From Paracoccaceae bacterium (lineage in GTDB: Bacteria > Pseudomonadota > Alphaproteobacteria > Rhodobacterales > Rhodobacteraceae), in assembly GCA_006226775.1 (NCBI GenBank), contig SBGD01000076.1, positions 1-64,000 on the forward strand: 64,000 bases of DNA. The letters run 5' to 3'. A program made the translations under genes and the position numbers. Positions 18,331-26,807 of the stretch are shown here, piece by piece (position 1 is the stretch's first letter; each line of letters starts with the position of its first letter). The notes under the pieces were generated by a model. That model saw nothing but the letters and a program-made list of their open reading frames with translations, was not told where the DNA came from and made no database searches.

Positions 18331-19268
18331 AGACGGGCCAGCCTTTCGGTGAGCAGCGCAAAGAAGCCGTCGGCATCCAGATCGCCGACAAAGAGCGCAT
18401 TGGCGGCGCGGTCGGTGACGCCCCACCAGTCGGCCACGGTCATGCCCAGCGTCAGGTCCGAGGTGGTCTCGATCTCGACATTGATGTGCCGGCCCCGGAA
18501 CAGCTCGGGGCGGATCAGGTAGGCGGTGACGCAGGGGTCATGCAGCGGCGCGCCGGAACTGCCGTATTTCTCCTTGTCGAACCGCTCGAAGAAATCGGTC
18601 ATCTCGGCCACCGCATCGCCCACCGGTGTGCCCAGCGCGCGGAAGGCGTCGTTGCGCGGGGGGGTGACCAGCGCCTTGTGCGTCACATCGAGCGGCATCA
18701 CCACCAGCGGAACGCCGGATTTGAACACGATATCAGCGGCATGCGGGTCGACGTAGATGTTGAACTCGGCCGCCGGGGTGATATTGCCCACCTCGAAATA
18801 GGCCCCGCCCATGAGCACGATCTGCTGTACCCGCTCCTTGATGTCGGGCGCGCGCTCAAAGGCGGTGGCGATATTGGTCAGCGGCCCCAGCGGGCAGAGC
18901 GTGACGGTCCCGGCCGGTTCGGCGCGCAGGGTGTCGATGAGGAAATCCACCGCATGACCCTCTTGCAGCGGCATCTGCGGGTCGGGCAGCACCGGGCCGT
19001 CGAGGCCGGTCTTGCCGTGGACATGTTCCGCCGTGACCAGCGGACGTTTCAGCGGGCGGTCGCAACCGGCAAAGACCCGCATATCGGGCCGGCCCGCCAG
19101 TTCGCAGACGATTCGCGCGTTCCTGGCGGTCAGCGCCAGCGGCACGTTGCCCGCGACGGCGGTAATGCCCAGCACCTCGATCTCCTCGGGGCTGGCCAGC
19201 GCAAGCAGGATGGCGACGGCGTCGTCCTGCCCCGGGTCGGTGTCGATGATGATCCTGCGTGCGGCCAT
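18327..19268 (-). CDS. Inosine/uridine-preferring nucleoside hydrolase
   Basis: This enzyme cleaves the N-glycosidic bond of ribonucleosides to free base plus ribose (salvage). The 313-residue protein has the calcium-binding signature DTDPGQDDA at residues 9-17, LCPLGPLTNIATAFERAP, the VLMGGAYFEVGNITPAAEFNIYVDPHAA active-site block and HDPCVTAYLI near the C-terminus. I start at the ATG at 19268, with GAGGGGG upstream, rather than nine codons earlier. Whether it prefers purine or pyrimidine nucleosides is not decidable here. Confidence 0.93.
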   Translation of the reverse strand: MAARRIIIDTDPGQDDAVAILLALASPEEIEVLGITAVAGNVPLALTARNARIVCELAGRPDMRVFAGCDRPLKRPLVTAEHVHGKTGLDGPVLPDPQMPLQEGHAVDFLIDTLRAEPAGTVTLCPLGPLTNIATAFERAPDIKERVQQIVLMGGAYFEVGNITPAAEFNIYVDPHAADIVFKSGVPLVVMPLDVTHKALVTPPRNDAFRALGTPVGDAVAEMTDFFERFDKEKYGSSGAPLHDPCVTAYLIRPELFRGRHINVEIETTSDLTLGMTVADWWGVTDRAANALFVGDLDADGFFALLTERLARL

Positions 19269-19389
19269 GGCTACCCCCTCGCGTTGCGGCGTCAACTAAC
19301 CGATCGGGCGCGCAAGAGTCCATGACCGGTTTGCGTCCCGCACCGGTCCAGGCAGCCCGGCACAGGCGGTTTCCGGCCCGCAATGGCAA

Positions 19390-19420
19390 GACGCCCCGCC
19401 GGTCCTGCCGGCGGGGCGTC
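19390..19420 (-). terminator. Candidate terminator after the iron-binding protein gene
   Basis: Perfect 13-base arms GACGCCCCGCCGG/CCGGCGGGGCGTC surround a 5-base loop, 24 bases after the stop codon of the gene at 19444. The following T tract on the minus strand is poor, so it may act as an RNA-stabilising 3' end rather than a strict terminator. Confidence 0.6.
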
Positions 19421-19443
19421 GCTTTCATGGTTCGGGGCTTGGG

Positions 19444-20457
19444 TTATTCCCAGCCGACCTCGTTGAACAGCTTCTGCGCCGTGGGGTTCTGTTCGCCCAG
19501 CACCGAGAGGTTCAGGTCATCGGCACGAAACAGGCCCAGCCGCGCCGGGTTCTCGGCCAGCGCGATCCCCGGCACCGCGGCATATTCGTTGTTCTGGTTG
19601 GCGAAATAGGCCTGCGCCTCGTCCGTCACCAGGTATTCGAGGAAAGCCACCGCGTTGTCGCGGTTGGGCGCGTTCACGGTCACGCCCGCCGCGGCCACGT
19701 TCACATGCGCGCCGCGGTCGGACTGGTTGGGAAAGACCCAGCCGATGCCCTCGATGCCGTCGGACAGCCCGTCGACCCCGCCGGCCAGCCCGCGCAGGAA
19801 GTAATAGGTATTGGCGACCGCGATGTCGCATTCCCCCGAGACGATGGCGCGCAGCTGGTCGGTGTCGCCGCCCTGCGGATCGCGCGCCATGTTGGCGACC
19901 ACGCCCGCGGCCCAGTCGCGGGCGCCGTCCTCGCCCAGCGCGTCGATCATCGAGGCCATCAGCGACTGGTTGTAGACATTGCCCGACGAGCGGATGCAGA
20001 CCTGCTCCTCATAGGCGGGATCGGCCAGCGCCTCGTAGGTGCGCGGCGGGTTTTCCACCTCGGTCTTGTCGTAGAAGATGATCCGCGCGCGCTGGGACAT
20101 GCCGAACCAGTGGCCCTCCGGGTGGCGCAGATGCGCGGGGATGCGCGAGGTCAGCACCTCGGAGTCGACGGCCTGGAGCAGCCCGGCCTCGTCGGCGCGC
20201 CAGATGCGCCCGGCATCCACGGTCAGAAAGACATCCGCCGGCGAATTGGCGCCCTCGGCGGTCAGCCGCGCGATCAACTCGTCGGCATCGGCCTCGATGC
20301 GGTTCACCTCGATGCCGGTCTTCTCGGTAAAGGCCTGGTAGAGCGATTCGTCGTTGTCGTAGTGGCGCGAGGAATAGATATTGACTACGCCATCCGCCAG
20401 CGACGCGGTGGCGCCGAATGTCAGGGCAAGAAGCGAGGTGAGGGCGGTGATACGCAT
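19444..20457 (-). CDS. Fe(III) ABC transporter substrate-binding protein
   Basis: This 337-residue periplasmic iron-binding protein is of the FbpA/FutA type. It has a signal peptide of about 21 residues (LLALTFGATASLA, then DG), the typical opening VVNIYSSRHYDNDESLYQAF, and the pair of adjacent tyrosines in VANTYYFLRG that bind Fe(III) in this family. It lies alone. No permease or ATPase gene is adjacent, so the rest of the transporter must be elsewhere. A 7-base inverted repeat TTACTGA-N5-TCAGTAA lies 24 bases upstream of the start and probably makes it iron-responsive. Confidence 0.92.
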   Translation of the reverse strand: MRITALTSLLALTFGATASLADGVVNIYSSRHYDNDESLYQAFTEKTGIEVNRIEADADELIARLTAEGANSPADVFLTVDAGRIWRADEAGLLQAVDSEVLTSRIPAHLRHPEGHWFGMSQRARIIFYDKTEVENPPRTYEALADPAYEEQVCIRSSGNVYNQSLMASMIDALGEDGARDWAAGVVANMARDPQGGDTDQLRAIVSGECDIAVANTYYFLRGLAGGVDGLSDGIEGIGWVFPNQSDRGAHVNVAAAGVTVNAPNRDNAVAFLEYLVTDEAQAYFANQNNEYAAVPGIALAENPARLGLFRADDLNLSVLGEQNPTAQKLFNEVGWE

Positions 20458-20480
20458 GGGCGTCTCCTGAGGTTGTATTC

Positions 20481-20499
20481 TTACTGAAACACTCAGTAA
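20481..20499. promoter_or_regulatory. Inverted repeat TTACTGA-N5-TCAGTAA, candidate iron-response site
   Basis: Perfect 7-base arms are separated by 5 bases, 24-42 bases before the start codon of the Fe(III)-binding protein gene, where an operator would overlap the promoter. Rhodobacterales have a described iron-responsive element (the so-called Iron-Rhodo-box, linked to IscR). I cannot check here whether this sequence matches its consensus. Confidence 0.55.
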
Positions 20500-20646
20500 T
20501 GCGCGGCAAAGCGCGTTGCAATCCCTAATTCTGACTAAATCGCTTGGTTAAGCGTTTTGCCCCGGTCCGCCCCTCCGGCACCGGGGTTTGCAGGTCGTGA
20601 AAGCGCTTGGTAAAGACGTCGAAAGGTCCGGCAAGGGAGAGGGCGG

Positions 20647-21243
20647 ATGCACGCGGCTTTGGCAGGCTTTGCCCTCGGGTTCTCGCTGATCCTGGCGATC
20701 GGCGCGCAGAATGCCTTCGTGCTGCGCCAGGGGCTGCGCGGCGCGCATGTGCTGGCGGTGGTGCTGACCTGCGCGCTCAGTGATGCGCTGCTGATCGCGG
20801 GCGGGGTGGCGGGCTTTGGCGCGCTGGCCGAGGCGGTGCCGCTGTTCGAGACCGTCATGCGCTGGGGCGGGGCGGCCTTCCTGGTCTGGTACGGGGCGCG
20901 CAATTTCGCCGCGGCCCTGCGCGGCGGCGCGGCGCTGAAAGACCGCGGCGACACCGGCCAGAGCCTGAAGGCGGCGGTGCTGACCTGCCTCGCACTGACC
21001 TGGCTCAACCCGCATGTCTATCTCGACACCGTGGTGCTGATCGGCTCGATCTCGGCGCAATACGACGACCGGCTGGCCTTTGGCGCGGGCGCGATGAGCG
21101 CCAGTTTCGCATTCTTCTTCTCGCTGGGTTACGGCGCGCGGGCGCTGCGCCCGCTGTTCACCTCGGCGCGGGCCTGGCAGGTGCTGGACGTGGTCGTCGG
21201 GCTGACCATGTGGGCCATCGCCGCCAAGCTGATCTTTGCCTGA
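20647..21243 (+). CDS. LysE/ArgO-family amino-acid exporter
   Basis: This 198-residue inner-membrane exporter has about six membrane segments. Its opening GFALGFSLILAIGAQNAFVLRQGLRG closely follows LysE/ArgO proteins, which export lysine and arginine. The conserved LTWLNPHVYLDTVVLIGSIS block is also present. AGGGAGAGGG precedes the start. The next gene begins about 32 bases downstream and encodes a DMT exporter, so both may share a transcript. Arginine or lysine is the inferred substrate. Confidence 0.9.
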   Translation: MHAALAGFALGFSLILAIGAQNAFVLRQGLRGAHVLAVVLTCALSDALLIAGGVAGFGALAEAVPLFETVMRWGGAAFLVWYGARNFAAALRGGAALKDRGDTGQSLKAAVLTCLALTWLNPHVYLDTVVLIGSISAQYDDRLAFGAGAMSASFAFFFSLGYGARALRPLFTSARAWQVLDVVVGLTMWAIAAKLIFA

Positions 21244-21274
21244 GCCCTTGTGCATCCCCCAAGGCCAATGCTTG

Positions 21275-22222
21275 ATGCGGGCCATGACACAGACCAAGAC
21301 AGATGCAGACCCCCAGGCGATCCCCAAGGCGGCGGCCACTCCGGTGCTCGGGGTGTTCTGGATGGTGGTCACGGGACTGAGCTTCGTGGCGGTGACCGCG
21401 CTGGTGAAATACCTCGACAATGCGGTGCCCGCGGCCGAGGCGGCCTTCCTGCGCTATGTGCTAGGGCTGGTGTTCCTCTTGCCGATGGCGCGCAGCCTGG
21501 TGGCGACGCGGCTGAGCGCCCGGCAATGGCGGCTGTTCGGCATTCGCGGCGCGGTGCATACGCTGGGCGTGATCCTGTGGTTCTTTGCCATGACCCGCAT
21601 CCCGATCGCCGATGTCACCGCGATGAACTATCTCTCGCCGATCTATGTCACCGTGGGGGCGGCGCTGTTTCTGGGCGAGACGCTGGCCACCCGGCGCATC
21701 ATCGCGGTCTGCGTCGCGCTGGTGGGGGCGCTGATCATCCTGCGCCCCGGCTTTCGCGAGGTCAACGCGGGCCATATCGCCATGCTGGGCACGGCGATGC
21801 TTTTTGCCTGCTCCTACCTGGTGGCCAAGATCCTTGCCGACGAGACCCCGGCCAGCCTCGTGGTGGCGATGCTGTCGATCACCGTGACCATCGGGCTGGC
21901 ACCCTTTGCCTTCGCGGTCTGGGTCACGCCGGATCTCTGGACGCTGGCGGTCTGTTTCGGCGTCGCCTGCTTCGCCACCGGCGGCCATTTCGCCATGACG
22001 CTGGCCTTCCGCGCCGCGCCGCTGACGGTGACCCAGCCGGTGACCTTCCTGCAGCTGATCTGGGCGGTGACGCTGGGCGCGCTGGTCTTCGGCGAGCCGG
22101 TGGACGTGGCGGTGGTGCTGGGCGGCTCGCTGATCCTGGCCTCGGTGGTCTTCATCACCCTGCGCGAGGCGCATCTGAAGCGCCGCGCGGTGACGCCAGG
22201 CGTCAACGTGCCCAAGACCTGA
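21275..22222 (+). CDS. EamA/DMT-family transporter (RhaT-like)
   Basis: This is a 315-residue permease with ten predicted membrane helices in two EamA repeats. After a hydrophilic N-terminus (MTQTKTDADPQAIPKAA) come GVFWMVVTGLSFVAVTALVKYL and, in the second repeat, FRAAPLTVTQPVTFLQLIWAV and LGALVFGEPVDVAVVLGGSLILASVVFIT. I use the ATG at 21275, with AAGG about 11 bases upstream. An ATG at 21284 is an alternative. An earlier in-frame start at 21236 overlaps the LysE gene and adds sequence unlike the family. The substrate is unknown. Confidence 0.86.
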   Translation: MRAMTQTKTDADPQAIPKAAATPVLGVFWMVVTGLSFVAVTALVKYLDNAVPAAEAAFLRYVLGLVFLLPMARSLVATRLSARQWRLFGIRGAVHTLGVILWFFAMTRIPIADVTAMNYLSPIYVTVGAALFLGETLATRRIIAVCVALVGALIILRPGFREVNAGHIAMLGTAMLFACSYLVAKILADETPASLVVAMLSITVTIGLAPFAFAVWVTPDLWTLAVCFGVACFATGGHFAMTLAFRAAPLTVTQPVTFLQLIWAVTLGALVFGEPVDVAVVLGGSLILASVVFITLREAHLKRRAVTPGVNVPKT

Positions 22223-22293
22223 GACGCGGCGCGACAATCCGGTTGCGCGGCGCCGGGGCGCGGCCCAGACTTGCGCAAAACCCAAGGGAAAGC

Positions 22294-23178
22294 ATGGCCA
22301 AACCTGTCTTTCTTCACATCGGCGCGCATCGCACCGGGACCTCGTCGTTCCAGATGTGCCTCGATCTCAACCGCGGCGCCCTGCAGGCCCGCGGCTTCGA
22401 CCCGGCCTATCCCGGGCGCGACGGCATCCCCGGCGGAAAGCTGCGGCTGCGCCTGCCGGGGCCGGGCAGGCGCGCACCGCAGGACATGATCCCGCGCGCC
22501 GCCAGCGCCATCGCCGCGCAAAGCGCCGATCCGGGCCGCGCGCTGATCCTGTCGGAAGAAAACATTCCCGGGCGCATGTTCCACTTCTACCAGGGCCGGT
22601 TCTACCCGGCCGCCGAGGCGCGGCTGGGCGTGCTGAAGGCCGCGCTGGAAAGCCTCGGCGCCCCCCGCATCGCCCGGGTGCTGCTGGTGCTGCGGCCCTA
22701 TGACGGGCTCTTTGCCAGCGCCTATCGCAAGCGGGCCGAAGACAATGCGGTGCCGCCCTTCGCCACCCTCGTGCCGAAGTTCCTTGCCATGGACCGCGGC
22801 TGGCCGGCGCTGGTGCGGGCGGTCAAGACCATCCTCGCGCCCGAGGAGCTGCTGGTCGTCGACTTTGCCCGCCGGGGCGAGAGCCGCGCCCTGCTGCACC
22901 GTCTTGTGCCGGGGCTCGATATGGAATTGCAGGAGCCCGCGCGCGTGATGAACCTCAGCGCCAGCGATGCCGCCCTGGAGGCGCTGCAAGAGCGCTATCG
23001 CGCCGGCGAGACCCTGGAGCGGGACGCCTGGCAGGCGGTGATCCGCGCGCATTCCGACCAGCGCGCCCCGACCGGATTCGCGGGGTTCACCGATCAGGAA
23101 TCGCGTGTCCTGTCAGAGCGTTACGCCGCGAACCTCGACAAGATCGCGCGCATTCGCGGCATCACTTTCCTGCGTTGA
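22294..23178 (+). CDS. Sulfotransferase-like P-loop protein
   Basis: This 294-residue protein begins FLHIGAHRTGTSSFQMCLDLNRGALQARGF, the phosphosulfate-binding loop of sulfotransferases. The rest is divergent, with a plausible second nucleotide-contact region at VLLVLRPYDGLFASAYRKR (R-x8-SAY-R is typical of the 3'-phosphate loop). Its acceptor is unknown. It might sulfate a surface polysaccharide. AAGGGAAAGC precedes the ATG at 22294. An open frame continues far upstream but overlaps the DMT gene and is not used. Its 3' end overlaps the convergent mazG gene by 17 bases. Confidence 0.8.
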   Translation: MAKPVFLHIGAHRTGTSSFQMCLDLNRGALQARGFDPAYPGRDGIPGGKLRLRLPGPGRRAPQDMIPRAASAIAAQSADPGRALILSEENIPGRMFHFYQGRFYPAAEARLGVLKAALESLGAPRIARVLLVLRPYDGLFASAYRKRAEDNAVPPFATLVPKFLAMDRGWPALVRAVKTILAPEELLVVDFARRGESRALLHRLVPGLDMELQEPARVMNLSASDAALEALQERYRAGETLERDAWQAVIRAHSDQRAPTGFAGFTDQESRVLSERYAANLDKIARIRGITFLR

Positions 23179-23995
23179 GGCCCTTGCGCTCGGCCGCTTT
23201 CGCCGCGTCCCAGAGCGCATCCATCTCTTCCAGGGTCGACTCGCACGGTTGTTTGCCCTTTGCTGCAAGATCGGCCTCTATCGACTTGAAACGCCGCACG
23301 AATTTCGCATTCGCCCGGCGCAGCGCCTGTTCCGGCTCAACCTCGAGGTGCCGGGCGAGATTGGCCATGACGAAGAGCAGATCGCCCATCTCCTCCTCGA
23401 TCTTGTCCTGCGGCAGGCTCTCGCGCGCCTCGACCAGCTCGCGCGCCTCCTCGGCGATCTTGTCCAGCACTTGCGCGGTCTCGGGCCAGTCGAACCCGAC
23501 CCGCGCCGCGCGTTTCTGCAGCTTGCAGGCCCGGAGCAGCGCCGGAAGCCCCACCGCGACGCCGTCCAGCGCGCCCTGCTGGGCCTTGCTCGCCCGTTCG
23601 GCGGCCTTGATGCTTTCCCAGTCGTCGACCTGCTGTTCGGCGCTCTTGTCGCGGCTCTCATTGCCGAAGACATGCGGGTGACGGTCGACCATCTTGTCAG
23701 CTATCGCCTTGGTCACGCTGGCAAAATCGAAATGTCCGGCCTCGGCGCCCATCTGGGTGTGATAGACGGTCTGCAGCAGAAGATCGCCCAATTCGCCCTC
23801 GAGCTCGGCCCAATCCTCGCGCTCGATGGCGTCGGCGACCTCGTAGGCTTCTTCGATGGTATAGGGCGCGATCGAGCGGAAATCCTGTTCGATGTCCCAG
23901 GGACAGCCGCTCTGCGGGTCGCGCAACCGGCGCATGATCTCGAGCAGCCGGGGCAACCCGCCGTCGGGGTCGTGGATCAAAGCGTCATCGGCCAT
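23162..23995 (-). CDS. mazG: Nucleoside triphosphate pyrophosphohydrolase MazG
   Basis: This enzyme hydrolyses (d)NTPs to NMPs plus pyrophosphate, a housekeeping and stress-response activity. The 277-residue all-helical protein has two MazG units. The first carries GCPWDIEQDFRSIAPYTIEEAYEVADAIE and ELEGELGDLLLQTVYH, with the E-x2-E..E-x2-D magnesium-binding arrangement. The second carries EEARELVEARE and IEEEMGDLLFVMANLARHL. The C-terminal 17 bases overlap the convergent sulfotransferase-like gene. It is divergent from speB. Confidence 0.95.
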   Translation of the reverse strand: MADDALIHDPDGGLPRLLEIMRRLRDPQSGCPWDIEQDFRSIAPYTIEEAYEVADAIEREDWAELEGELGDLLLQTVYHTQMGAEAGHFDFASVTKAIADKMVDRHPHVFGNESRDKSAEQQVDDWESIKAAERASKAQQGALDGVAVGLPALLRACKLQKRAARVGFDWPETAQVLDKIAEEARELVEARESLPQDKIEEEMGDLLFVMANLARHLEVEPEQALRRANAKFVRRFKSIEADLAAKGKQPCESTLEEMDALWDAAKAAERKGLNAGK

Positions 23996-24082
23996 TGCAG
24001 CCCTCGGTCAATTGCGGTTCTCTGCACCCTGTCGCGGGCGGACCGGGGAGTCCAGACCCGGGGCGCGCCACAGGAGGGTAGC

Positions 24083-25054
24083 ATGGCACTGGAAGACGCA
24101 AAAACCACGGTAGACGAGGCGTTTACGCGGCAAAGTTTAAGCGGTCTCGGCTTCGAGAACACCTTTGGCGGCGCCACCTCCTTCCTGCGCCGGCGCTATA
24201 CCAAGGACCTGACCGGCGTCGATCTGGCGGTGACCGGCGTGCCCTTCGACCAGGCGGTGACCAATCGCCCCGGCACCCGTCTCGGCCCCCGCGCGATCCG
24301 CGAGGCCAGCGCGTTGCAAAGCCCCGATGCGCCTTACGGTTGGGGCTATAACCCCATGGAAGCGCTGAATATTATCGACTACGGCGATTGTCCTTTCGAT
24401 TACGCCAAGGTGGCGGATTTTCCCGCCGCCTTGCAGGCCCATATCGCCCGCATCCTGTCCGCCAGGACCGGGACGGTCACGCTGGGCGGCGATCACTTCA
24501 TCACCCTGCCGATTCTGCGCGCCTATGCCGAGGTTTACGGGCCCCTGTCGCTGATCCAGTTCGACGCGCATTCCGACACCTGGACCGATGACGACATGAC
24601 GCGCATCGACCACGGAACCTTCGTCTACAAGGCGATCAAGCTGGGGCTGATCGATCCGGCGCGCTCGGTGCATGTGGGCATCCGCACCGACAACCCGGAC
24701 AGCCACGGAATGAACATCATCGACGCCCGGGAAGTGCATGAAATCGGGGCGAAAAGCACCGCCGCCAAGGTCAGGGAGATCGTCGGCGAAAGCCCCAGCT
24801 ACCTGACCTTCGACATCGACTGCCTCGATCCGGCCTTTGCGCCGGGCACCGGCACCCCGGTCTGGGGCGGGCTGAGCTCGGCCCAGGCGGCGGCGACGCT
24901 GCGCGACCTGGCGGGGATCAACCTGAAGGGCGGCGACGTGGTCGAGGTCTCTCCGCCCTTCGACACCACCGGGGCGACGGCGATTGCCGGGGCGCATGTG
25001 GCGGTGGAATTGATCTGCCTCTGGGGCTGGAGCCACTTGAAGATGGGGGCGTAA
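24083..25054 (+). CDS. speB: Agmatinase / ureohydrolase
   Basis: This manganese-dependent ureohydrolase of 323 residues probably hydrolyses agmatine to putrescine plus urea. The three metal-ligand blocks are clear: GGDHFITLPI (about residue 133), FDAHSDTWTDD (about 156) and FDIDCLDPAFAPGTG (about 241). It begins at the ATG at 24083 with AGGAGGG upstream. An open frame runs further upstream but overlaps mazG. A guanidinobutyrase or proclavaminate amidinohydrolase-like specificity cannot be excluded. The DUF1499 gene begins one base after its stop codon. Confidence 0.9.
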   Translation: MALEDAKTTVDEAFTRQSLSGLGFENTFGGATSFLRRRYTKDLTGVDLAVTGVPFDQAVTNRPGTRLGPRAIREASALQSPDAPYGWGYNPMEALNIIDYGDCPFDYAKVADFPAALQAHIARILSARTGTVTLGGDHFITLPILRAYAEVYGPLSLIQFDAHSDTWTDDDMTRIDHGTFVYKAIKLGLIDPARSVHVGIRTDNPDSHGMNIIDAREVHEIGAKSTAAKVREIVGESPSYLTFDIDCLDPAFAPGTGTPVWGGLSSAQAAATLRDLAGINLKGGDVVEVSPPFDTTGATAIAGAHVAVELICLWGWSHLKMGA

Positions 25055-25055
25055 G

Positions 25056-25475
25056 ATGCTGAAAACCATACTGGTTGTCCTGGCCGCTCTGGTCGCTGCC
25101 GGCATCGCCTGGATCCGGCTGGTGCCCGACGATCCCGACCGTTGGCACGCCACTTCCGACATCCGCGACCTGGGCCATGCCTCGGGCGAGAACTGGCACG
25201 TCTACCGCGAAGCGGGCGCGGGAAGGGCGCGGCTGGAAGAACTGGACGCCGCCCTGCAGGCCTTGCCCCGCACCACGCGCCTTGCCGGGTCGGTGGCGGA
25301 GGGCAAGGTCACCTTTGTCACCCGCAGCAAGCTGATGGGGTTTCCCGATTACACCACGCTCAGCCTGACCGGGGGTGGCCAGGTGCTGGAAATCTTCGCC
25401 CGTTCGCGCTATGGCAGGTCAGATCTCGGCGTCAACCGCGCCCGTGTCCTGGGACTGCCGGGGGTTGACGAGTGA
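25056..25475 (+). CDS. DUF1499 family protein
   Basis: This 139-residue protein of unknown function matches DUF1499. One N-terminal hydrophobic segment (TILVVLAALVAAGIAWIRL) anchors or exports it. The remainder is soluble and ends in the family-typical [24 protein letters not shown]. It directly follows speB with a 1-base gap, so the two are co-transcribed, though no functional link is apparent. Its last 57 bases overlap the convergent small secreted-protein gene. Confidence 0.82.
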   Translation: MLKTILVVLAALVAAGIAWIRLVPDDPDRWHATSDIRDLGHASGENWHVYREAGAGRARLEELDAALQALPRTTRLAGSVAEGKVTFVTRSKLMGFPDYTTLSLTGGGQVLEIFARSRYGRSDLGVNRARVLGLPGVDE

Positions 25476-25706
25476 CGAGTTCATGCAGCCTTCGGCCACC
25501 TCGCGCCACATCGGCACGTTCAGCGACATCTGGCACTGCGCCATGAACATCCGGCCATCGACCTGCAGACAGATCGTCTGGCCCAGTTCCACCCGCGCAC
25601 CGGTCTTGTCGGTGCAATAGCAATCGACCGTGCGCCCGCCCGGACCGACCACATCCGCCAGCGCGGGAGAGGCCAACAGGATGAAAAGCAGGGTTCCTCT
25701 CAACAT
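25419..25706 (-). CDS. Small secreted cysteine-containing protein
   Basis: This is a 95-residue protein of unknown function. A signal peptide ([12 protein letters not shown]) is followed by [34 protein letters not shown] and then [23 protein letters not shown]. Five cysteines in the mature part (CYC, ICL, QCQ, EGC) suggest disulfides in the periplasm. I recall similar short proteins in other Rhodobacteraceae without a function. The last 18 or so codons overlap the convergent DUF1499 gene and look unconstrained, so the functional part may end near EGCMNSS. Confidence 0.7.
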   Translation of the reverse strand: MLRGTLLFILLASPALADVVGPGGRTVDCYCTDKTGARVELGQTICLQVDGRMFMAQCQMSLNVPMWREVAEGCMNSSLVNPRQSQDTGAVDAEI

Positions 25707-25754
25707 CTTCCCAGTTTATCACATGATCCTCGTCCTGCAAAACAAAGCTCTGCA

Positions 25755-26807
25755 ATGATCCCCGAAGACCGCCTGCGCCAGATCGAAGACCGGTTCCAGT
25801 TCCTGGAGGCGAAGATGAACGCCGGCGCCGAGGCCGGCGAGATCGCGCAACTGGCCAAGGAATACTCCGATCTCAAGCCGGTGGTCGACCAGATCGCCCT
25901 CTGGCGGCAGTTGCGCGCCGATATTGCCGACGCCCAGGGGATGCTGGACGATCCCGACATGCGCGAACTGGCCGAGGAGGAGCTTCCGGTCCTGCGCAAA
26001 CGCCTGCCGCAGGCGGAACATGCGCTGCAACTGGCGCTGCTGCCCAAGGACGATGCCGATGCGCGCTCGGCCATTGTCGAGATCCGCCCCGGCACCGGCG
26101 GCGAGGAGGCGGCGCTTTTTGCCGGCGATCTGCTACGCATGTACCAGCGCTATGCCGAGGCGCGGGGCTGGACCTTCGAGATCATCGAGGAGAACGCCAC
26201 CGAGCTGGGCGGCATCAAGGAGGTGGTGGCCCATGTGAAGGGCCAAAACGTCTTTGCCCGGCTGAAGTTCGAGTCCGGCGTGCACCGGGTCCAGCGGGTG
26301 CCGACCACCGAATCGGGCGGGCGCATCCATACCTCTGCCGCCACCGTCGCGGTGCTGCCCGAGGCCGAGGACGTGGATATCCAGATCGACGCGGGCGACC
26401 TGCGGATCGACACCATGCGCTCGTCCGGGGCCGGGGGCCAGCACGTCAATACCACCGACAGCGCGGTGCGGATCACCCATCTGCCCAGCGGCATCGTCGT
26501 CACCTCGTCCGAGAAAAGCCAGCACCGCAACCGAGAGATCGCCATGCAGGTGCTCAAGTCGCGGCTCTACGACCTGGAACGCCAGCGGGTCGACAGCGCG
26601 CGGTCCGCCGACCGCAAGGCCCAGGTCGGCTCGGGCGATCGCAGCGAGCGCATTCGTACCTACAACTTCCCCCAAGGCCGCATGACCGATCACCGCATCA
26701 ACCTGACGCTCTACAAGCTCGACCAGGTGATGCAGGGCGACCTGGATGAGATCGTCGATGCGCTGACCGCCGATTTCCAGGCGACGCAACTGGCGGCGCT
26801 GTCGTGA
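25755..26807 (+). CDS. prfA: Peptide chain release factor 1
   Basis: This factor reads UAA and UAG stop codons and triggers hydrolysis of peptidyl-tRNA. The 350-residue protein shows the GGQ loop in [19 protein letters not shown] (about residues 221-239) and the stop-codon-recognition P-x-T motif in [15 protein letters not shown]. It has an N-terminal helical domain ([21 protein letters not shown]). It overlaps prmC, whose product methylates the GGQ glutamine, by 4 bases. The pair order is conserved across Proteobacteria. Confidence 0.97.
   Translation: MIPEDRLRQIEDRFQFLEAKMNAGAEAGEIAQLAKEYSDLKPVVDQIALWRQLRADIADAQGMLDDPDMRELAEEELPVLRKRLPQAEHALQLALLPKDDADARSAIVEIRPGTGGEEAALFAGDLLRMYQRYAEARGWTFEIIEENATELGGIKEVVAHVKGQNVFARLKFESGVHRVQRVPTTESGGRIHTSAATVAVLPEAEDVDIQIDAGDLRIDTMRSSGAGGQHVNTTDSAVRITHLPSGIVVTSSEKSQHRNREIAMQVLKSRLYDLERQRVDSARSADRKAQVGSGDRSERIRTYNFPQGRMTDHRINLTLYKLDQVMQGDLDEIVDALTADFQATQLAALS

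Noticed and set aside
19444-20499. An iron-transport operon
   Set aside because: Only the binding protein is present. The next genes are LysE and a DMT exporter on the other strand, so no complete iron ABC transporter is encoded here.
21250-22293. N-terminal extension of the sulfotransferase-like frame
   Set aside because: The frame is open for 348 codons upstream but overlaps the real DMT transporter gene and reads as Arg/Gly/His-rich noise. The ATG at 22294 has a good ribosome-binding site and is followed by the P-loop motif.
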